64,000 nt of DNA from Alkalihalobacillus bogoriensis ATCC BAA-922 (lineage in GTDB: Bacteria > Bacillota > Bacilli > Bacillales > Bacillaceae_F), in assembly GCF_000621445.1 (NCBI RefSeq), contig NZ_KK211280.1, positions 49,644 to 113,643 on the forward strand, given 5' to 3'. The notes under the pieces were generated by a model. It was not told the origin of the DNA and did not search any database. It saw only the letters and a program-made list of their open reading frames with translations. Positions 60,436-64,000 of this stretch are shown one piece after another; positions within the stretch are counted from its first letter, which is position 1; the number at the start of each line of letters is the position of its first letter. The position numbers and the translations under genes are program-made.

Positions 60436-62538
60436 CTATACTTTATATTGTTCCACTAAGTTTTGAAGTTGTTCAGCACGGGCACTAAGTTCATTTGCTG
60501 AAGACGTAATTTCTTGCATAGAAGCAAGCTGTTGTTCGGTCGACGCTGCAACCGTTTGAGTATTTCCTTCCGTTACTTTTGTTTTCGTCGCGGTATCTTC
60601 AATCGACACTCGCAATTTCTTCATTTTATCCATTATACTAGAGGACACTCCGGTAACTTCACTAATTTCTTTTCCTACTTGTTTTGTTGCTTCTAAAATC
60701 GTTAAAAAGGTTTTTTCTGTATTTACAGCTATTTCTACTCCTTCTTTTGCCTCTTGATTCACGTGTTCCATCGCTTCCATTGTTTGTGCAGTATCATTTT
60801 TTATTGCTGAAAGCAACACTTGAATTTGCTTTGCTGCATGTGAAGACTGTTCTGCTAATGTTCTCACTTCACTAGCAACAACAGCAAACCCCTTTCCATG
60901 TTCTCCTGCCCTTGCAGCTTCAATGGCTGCATTTAAAGCAAGTAAATTGGTTTGGTCCGCAATGCCTGTTATCGCATGAATCATTGTACCGATATGATTT
61001 GATCGTTCTCCTAAATCTTTAATTATTGTTGTTGTTTGAACGACTGCTTCATCAATCGTTTTCATTTGTTGAATTGCTTTTTGGATATTTTTTTCGCCTA
61101 ATTCAGCTTGCTCATTTGCATACTTTGACGAATCTGATACTTTATTTGCTCTCGATGTAATCGCTACAATTCCTTTATCGACATCAACCGTCGAATCAAC
61201 ATTTTCATTGGAACTTTTTAGTTGTTGTTCAACTACAGATGCAACTTCCTCAACTGATGAAGAGATTTGTCCTGTTGCTTCTGTTGCTTCTTCTATCGTT
61301 GCTACTAGTTGTTGGGAAGACGCTCCTACTTCTTGGGACAATGATTGACTATTGACGACAATATGACGGAACGAATGTAACATTTTATTGATTGAGATCG
61401 CTATCTTTTGCATTTCATCATTTGAAGTCAATGATACTTCTTCTCGCAAGTCGAAATTCGCAATCTTTCCAGTTATTTCTTCGATTTTTTGTACATTTTC
61501 TTGAACAGATCGATAGAATCCAATGAATAAATAAATCATAAAAATAGAAACAAACAATACAATCGATAATGTTATGTTACGGATCATGACTAAACTAGTA
61601 ATTTTTTGGTCTAATGATGCTGCTAATACATTTTCTTGTAACAAAATTAAGTCAAAAACACTGTTAATCGTTTCTGTCGTTAATTGAAAGTATTCTTGTT
61701 GCGAAATCGTAATCGTTTCTGTTTCAATAATTTCTCTGTCGATTATATTTGTGATCTGCAATGCTTTTGCTATTGCTTGTTCACTCGCAACACTTAATTG
61801 TGCTTGTAGTTGTGGATTATATGTGAAGATGGCATCATAGCTTTTTGTCGTATCAGAAAGATAAGTATCTAACAATCTCGTTAAATAGACGAGTTGAATT
61901 TCTTCTTCATGCGTCATTTCTTTATTTGTGATAACTCTCGAACCTACAGCACGAGCCGTTCCCATAAATTCCGTAATTTGTGGCAAGTTTTGGACAAGTA
62001 AAAAGATACTATAGTTATTTTCTAAATCCGAATCTAAACGTAAGTTGGATTCATCTGCAATCAATCCAATTTCCTCTATCATTAAAGCAATCAATTCATT
62101 ATGACTTTGAATCGATTCACTAACCGTATAATTGAACACATCGGATTCTATATGATTCCAGTCTTCCATAATATTTTTCCACGATTCTTTAGTCGTGTAA
62201 TCATGTTTAGCTTCTCCTAGTAAATAGCCAACGGTTTGGATATGCTCATTCACTTCTTGTTGTTTCGTTATTACTTGATTCTCTACGGTTTTATCACCTG
62301 ATAAATAAGTAACAGTTAAACCACGATGTTGTTGAGTTGACTGAATAAGAGGATAAACAGCTTCTAGTAGCATTAACCCCTCTTTTTCTTTTTTTGTGAA
62401 CGCTAACTCTGCTTGTAAGTTAGTAGTTGTTATGATTGATAATATGACAATAGGAATAAAAACAACCAAAAAGATAAGAGCAAACTTTTTTGCATAACTC
62501 AACTTGTTTAATATTGAAACGACTGGCTTAAATATCAT
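60436..62538 (-). CDS. methyl-accepting chemotaxis protein with NIT-type sensor domain
   Basis: A 700-residue chemoreceptor. TM1 is residues ~16-37; the all-helical extracellular sensor (~40-310) has [20 protein letters not shown], the P-box-like element of the nitrate/nitrite-sensing NIT domain. TM2 is ~315-337, HAMP follows ([20 protein letters not shown]), then the signalling hairpin tip [22 protein letters not shown] (in part) that binds CheA/CheW. AAGGAGAG precedes the ATG. Given the Nas-like reductase in this window, nitrate sensing is an attractive but unproven assignment. Confidence 0.9.
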   Translation of the reverse strand: MIFKPVVSILNKLSYAKKFALIFLVVFIPIVILSIITTTNLQAELAFTKKEKEGLMLLEAVYPLIQSTQQHRGLTVTYLSGDKTVENQVITKQQEVNEHIQTVGYLLGEAKHDYTTKESWKNIMEDWNHIESDVFNYTVSESIQSHNELIALMIEEIGLIADESNLRLDSDLENNYSIFLLVQNLPQITEFMGTARAVGSRVITNKEMTHEEEIQLVYLTRLLDTYLSDTTKSYDAIFTYNPQLQAQLSVASEQAIAKALQITNIIDREIIETETITISQQEYFQLTTETINSVFDLILLQENVLAASLDQKITSLVMIRNITLSIVLFVSIFMIYLFIGFYRSVQENVQKIEEITGKIANFDLREEVSLTSNDEMQKIAISINKMLHSFRHIVVNSQSLSQEVGASSQQLVATIEEATEATGQISSSVEEVASVVEQQLKSSNENVDSTVDVDKGIVAITSRANKVSDSSKYANEQAELGEKNIQKAIQQMKTIDEAVVQTTTIIKDLGERSNHIGTMIHAITGIADQTNLLALNAAIEAARAGEHGKGFAVVASEVRTLAEQSSHAAKQIQVLLSAIKNDTAQTMEAMEHVNQEAKEGVEIAVNTEKTFLTILEATKQVGKEISEVTGVSSSIMDKMKKLRVSIEDTATKTKVTEGNTQTVAASTEQQLASMQEITSSANELSARAEQLQNLVEQYKV

Positions 62539-62738
62539 TTCTTTCTCTCCTTTTATGATATAATCAGACTATTACTAAAGTCCTTTGTTTCGATTTTATT
62601 ATAAAACTTTAAATAAGAAAGTGATTTTTATCACACGTTAAAATGTGGCAATTGTTTCTTTTGTTATTTATGTTTACGAAACTTTGACAGTACGATAAAA
62701 TCATAGAATACACTATAGCATCTACCTAGAGGTGAGAC

Positions 62739-63494
62739 ATGAACAAATTTATTTATTTTGCAATCATTCTCTTTTTATTAGCAGGCTGTTCTACTGTTTC
62801 ACAAGAGAAGGAAGATATAGATATTCATATGATGGAAAACGAAGACATCCGAGTCTCTTATCTACAAATGATCCCTGAAGAGCAAGATGGGGAGTCTGGC
62901 TTCTCTGTTTATTTTTCTATTGAACAACTTGGTTCTACTCCTATCACAGAAGACAACTACACATTTACATTACAACGGACAATTACAGATTATGAAGGCA
63001 ATGCTTATGAAACGTTAACGAATGAGCGGATGACCGTCGATTTTGAAGGAGATCCTTTACCAGAAGGAATTGTTTATTTTAAACAGTTTTTTACTCCTGA
63101 AATCATTGAGGAAACATCGATTCTTCCTGTTAGTTTCTTTACAAAGCCAATTTATCAGCGTGACATTATTTTTGAATCAATTAGCTTTGACCAAGCACAT
63201 GAACCAATTCATAATAATGGGTTAACGATTCATAAATTTGAAGTGGACAAGGATAAATTATCGATTGTTTTGGAAGATATCCATCCTGTTAATGGGCTAA
63301 AAATGACTTTAATTAAAGACGGGGAAGAGCTTTACCCACTATCCTCCCTGACACATGTTAGCGATGATAACAATCATATGTCGGTGCAATTTCAATTTGC
63401 TCAACCGATTCCTGACCCTTTTACTATTAAACTTTCACGCCATCGCATTGAAGAAATCATCTGGGAGTTTCCGTTTGAACTTGAAGTAGAATAA
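62739..63494 (+). CDS. unknown lipoprotein
   Basis: A 251-residue protein with a lipoprotein signal (LLAGC, Cys17) and a beta-rich mature part (ESGFSVYFSIEQLG, DNYTFTLQRTITDYEGNAYETL, GIVYFKQFFTPEII). No family is recognised. AGAGGTGAG precedes the ATG. It is divergent from the chemoreceptor gene; repeat copy D starts right after the stop codon. Confidence 0.8.
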   Translation: MNKFIYFAIILFLLAGCSTVSQEKEDIDIHMMENEDIRVSYLQMIPEEQDGESGFSVYFSIEQLGSTPITEDNYTFTLQRTITDYEGNAYETLTNERMTVDFEGDPLPEGIVYFKQFFTPEIIEETSILPVSFFTKPIYQRDIIFESISFDQAHEPIHNNGLTIHKFEVDKDKLSIVLEDIHPVNGLKMTLIKDGEELYPLSSLTHVSDDNNHMSVQFQFAQPIPDPFTIKLSRHRIEEIIWEFPFELEVE

Positions 63495-63658
63495 TAAGAA
63501 AAACGCGGAGCGTCTTTTCGTTTCAAGCGAAGTGCGGAGCCCTGCCCGCTTTTGACAGTGAACCCCAAGTGCTCTTCTTGGGGTGAAACGGGCAGGTACG
63601 CACCCTTCGCTCTTCTTGAATAAGCTTTCAAAGCTTCACTGTTCGACCAAAAGTTTTA
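63495..63658 (+). repeat. dispersed intergenic repeat, copy D
   Basis: Same element as at 8836, beginning immediately after the stop of the lipoprotein gene and ending before a terminator. Changes in the right arm (GGGCAGGTACGCACCC) alter the lower stem, while the central ACCCCAAG...CTTGGGGT hairpin is intact. Confidence 0.85.
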
Positions 63659-63663
63659 AGATA

Positions 63664-63702
63664 AACTGAGCGAGGAAACCCACTCACTTAGTCCTTTTTT
63701 GT
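63664..63702. terminator. bidirectional terminator after lipoprotein gene and repeat D
   Basis: AACTGAGCGAG pairs imperfectly with CTCACTTAGT and is followed by CCTTTTTTG. It overlaps the stop codon of the convergent small gene. Confidence 0.65.
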
Positions 63703-63840
63703 TTCCTGCAAATCTGAAAGCCTGTACTCTACTCCATGTACCCCTTTATAAAACTCAGGATACATTTCTCCTCCACAAGCTTCACAGAAAAACATTGGTG
63801 GTATCATCGGATTGCCACCATCCATTAACCAAAAACTCAT
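63688..63840 (-). CDS. small Cys-pair protein, unknown
   Basis: A 50-codon frame too short for usual thresholds: MSFWLMDGGNPMIPPMF, then FCEACGGEMYPEFYKG, then VHGVEYRLSDLQETKKD. The CxxCGG pair and rich aromatic content look like a conserved small metal-binding protein. An in-frame stop lies three codons before the ATG, so this is the full frame unless it is a remnant. No good ribosome site is visible, which lowers confidence. It ends at the terminator shared with the lipoprotein gene. Confidence 0.5.
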   Translation of the reverse strand: MSFWLMDGGNPMIPPMFFCEACGGEMYPEFYKGVHGVEYRLSDLQETKKD

Positions 63841-63948
63841 ACCATTTCAAAAGGTATCTTTTCCTTTTCATGACCCACTAAACAAATAAGCTGATAGAAG
63901 CCCTCTTTTAGACACTTCTATCTAGGGGATGCATCTCATTTGTATGAA

Positions 63949-64000
63949 GGACACTTTCGCTTCGTTTTCTCCTTGTTTTGTCCTTCATCGCCTTTATGAA
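63949..64000. repeat. unit of the 52-bp repeat family, cut by window end
   Basis: GACACTTTCGCTTCG, then CTTGTTTTGTCCTTCAT and a closing ATGAA match the units at 49387-49541. The palindrome TTGTCCTTCAT/ATGAAGGACA also occurs at the junction near 63947. Confidence 0.65.

Noticed and set aside
62560..62620. Possible sigma-D (motility) promoter upstream of the chemoreceptor gene.
   Set aside because: A TAAA lies at the right distance but the downstream element does not match GCCGATAT.

Overview
The window is about 64 kb of low-GC Bacillaceae chromosome. It has strong AGGAGG-type ribosome binding sites, sigma-A promoters, AhrC-type ARG boxes, a FapR-type operator, a CcpA cre site and a GlpP-type leader. 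Gene content (YjzC, Med/ComZ, YwqA/YwqB, YitT, GerMN, DUF3941 families) and the presence of RF3 suggest an environmental, possibly alkaliphilic Bacillus relative. The species cannot be fixed from the sequence alone.

Layout. 1-9.2 kb: the end of an LCP ligase gene, then fabF-fabH-comZ-med, prfC on the opposite strand, a small membrane protein, an NAD-dependent epimerase, an alpha/beta hydrolase and yjzC. 25-34.7 kb: the arginine block argC-argJ-argB-argD-carA-carB-argF. In Bacillus subtilis, as remembered, these two blocks are close neighbours in this orientation. Here they are separated by roughly 15.8 kb (9.24-25.06 kb) of anaerobic and molybdenum metabolism: ywiC, an unknown gene, a [4Fe-4S]-type fnr, glpP/glpK/glpF, a five-gene molybdoenzyme operon, mobB, modABC, a SalA/Mrp-like ATPase and a second Crp/Fnr regulator.

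The most interesting system is the molybdoenzyme operon at 15.2-19.7 kb. It encodes a NarI-like membrane cytochrome with a rubredoxin-like C-terminus, a NasC-like Mo-bisPGD catalytic subunit without a Tat signal, a four-cluster ferredoxin, a Tat-dependent Rieske protein and a 64-residue membrane protein. It looks like a quinol-linked, cytoplasm-facing nitrate (or other oxyanion) reductase of unusual composition. Five TGTGA-N6-TCACA-type boxes lie in this island. Each sits exactly 41.5 bp upstream of a predicted start point with a good -10 hexamer. They serve ywiC, the unknown gene 10132-10659, the molybdoenzyme operon, the SalA-like gene and fnr2. Molybdate import (modABC) and MGD maturation (mobB) lie within the same island.

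From 34.9 kb onward the content is ordinary accessory chromosome: copper delivery to cytochrome oxidase (FixH/YtkA-like, SCO, CtaG), a HAD phosphatase, a GNAT protein, a cupin regulator divergent from azlCD, YwqB/YwqA helicase genes, YitT and a YitV-like esterase, rhodanese, an AI-2E family protein, an AraC regulator divergent from a MATE pump, a GerMN lipoprotein, a TAXI-type TRAP transporter, an RpiR regulator, a KamA-type radical SAM enzyme and a NIT-domain chemoreceptor.

Four copies of a ~165-180 bp intergenic repeat (8.8, 10.7, 24.8 and 63.5 kb) lie in the same orientation and can fold into a long interrupted hairpin. Two of them bracket the anaerobic island. Other repeat families are a 52-bp tandem repeat, nested inverted repeats near 58 kb and a palindromic element near 8.7 kb. 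No rRNA, tRNA, CRISPR array, transposase or phage gene was seen.
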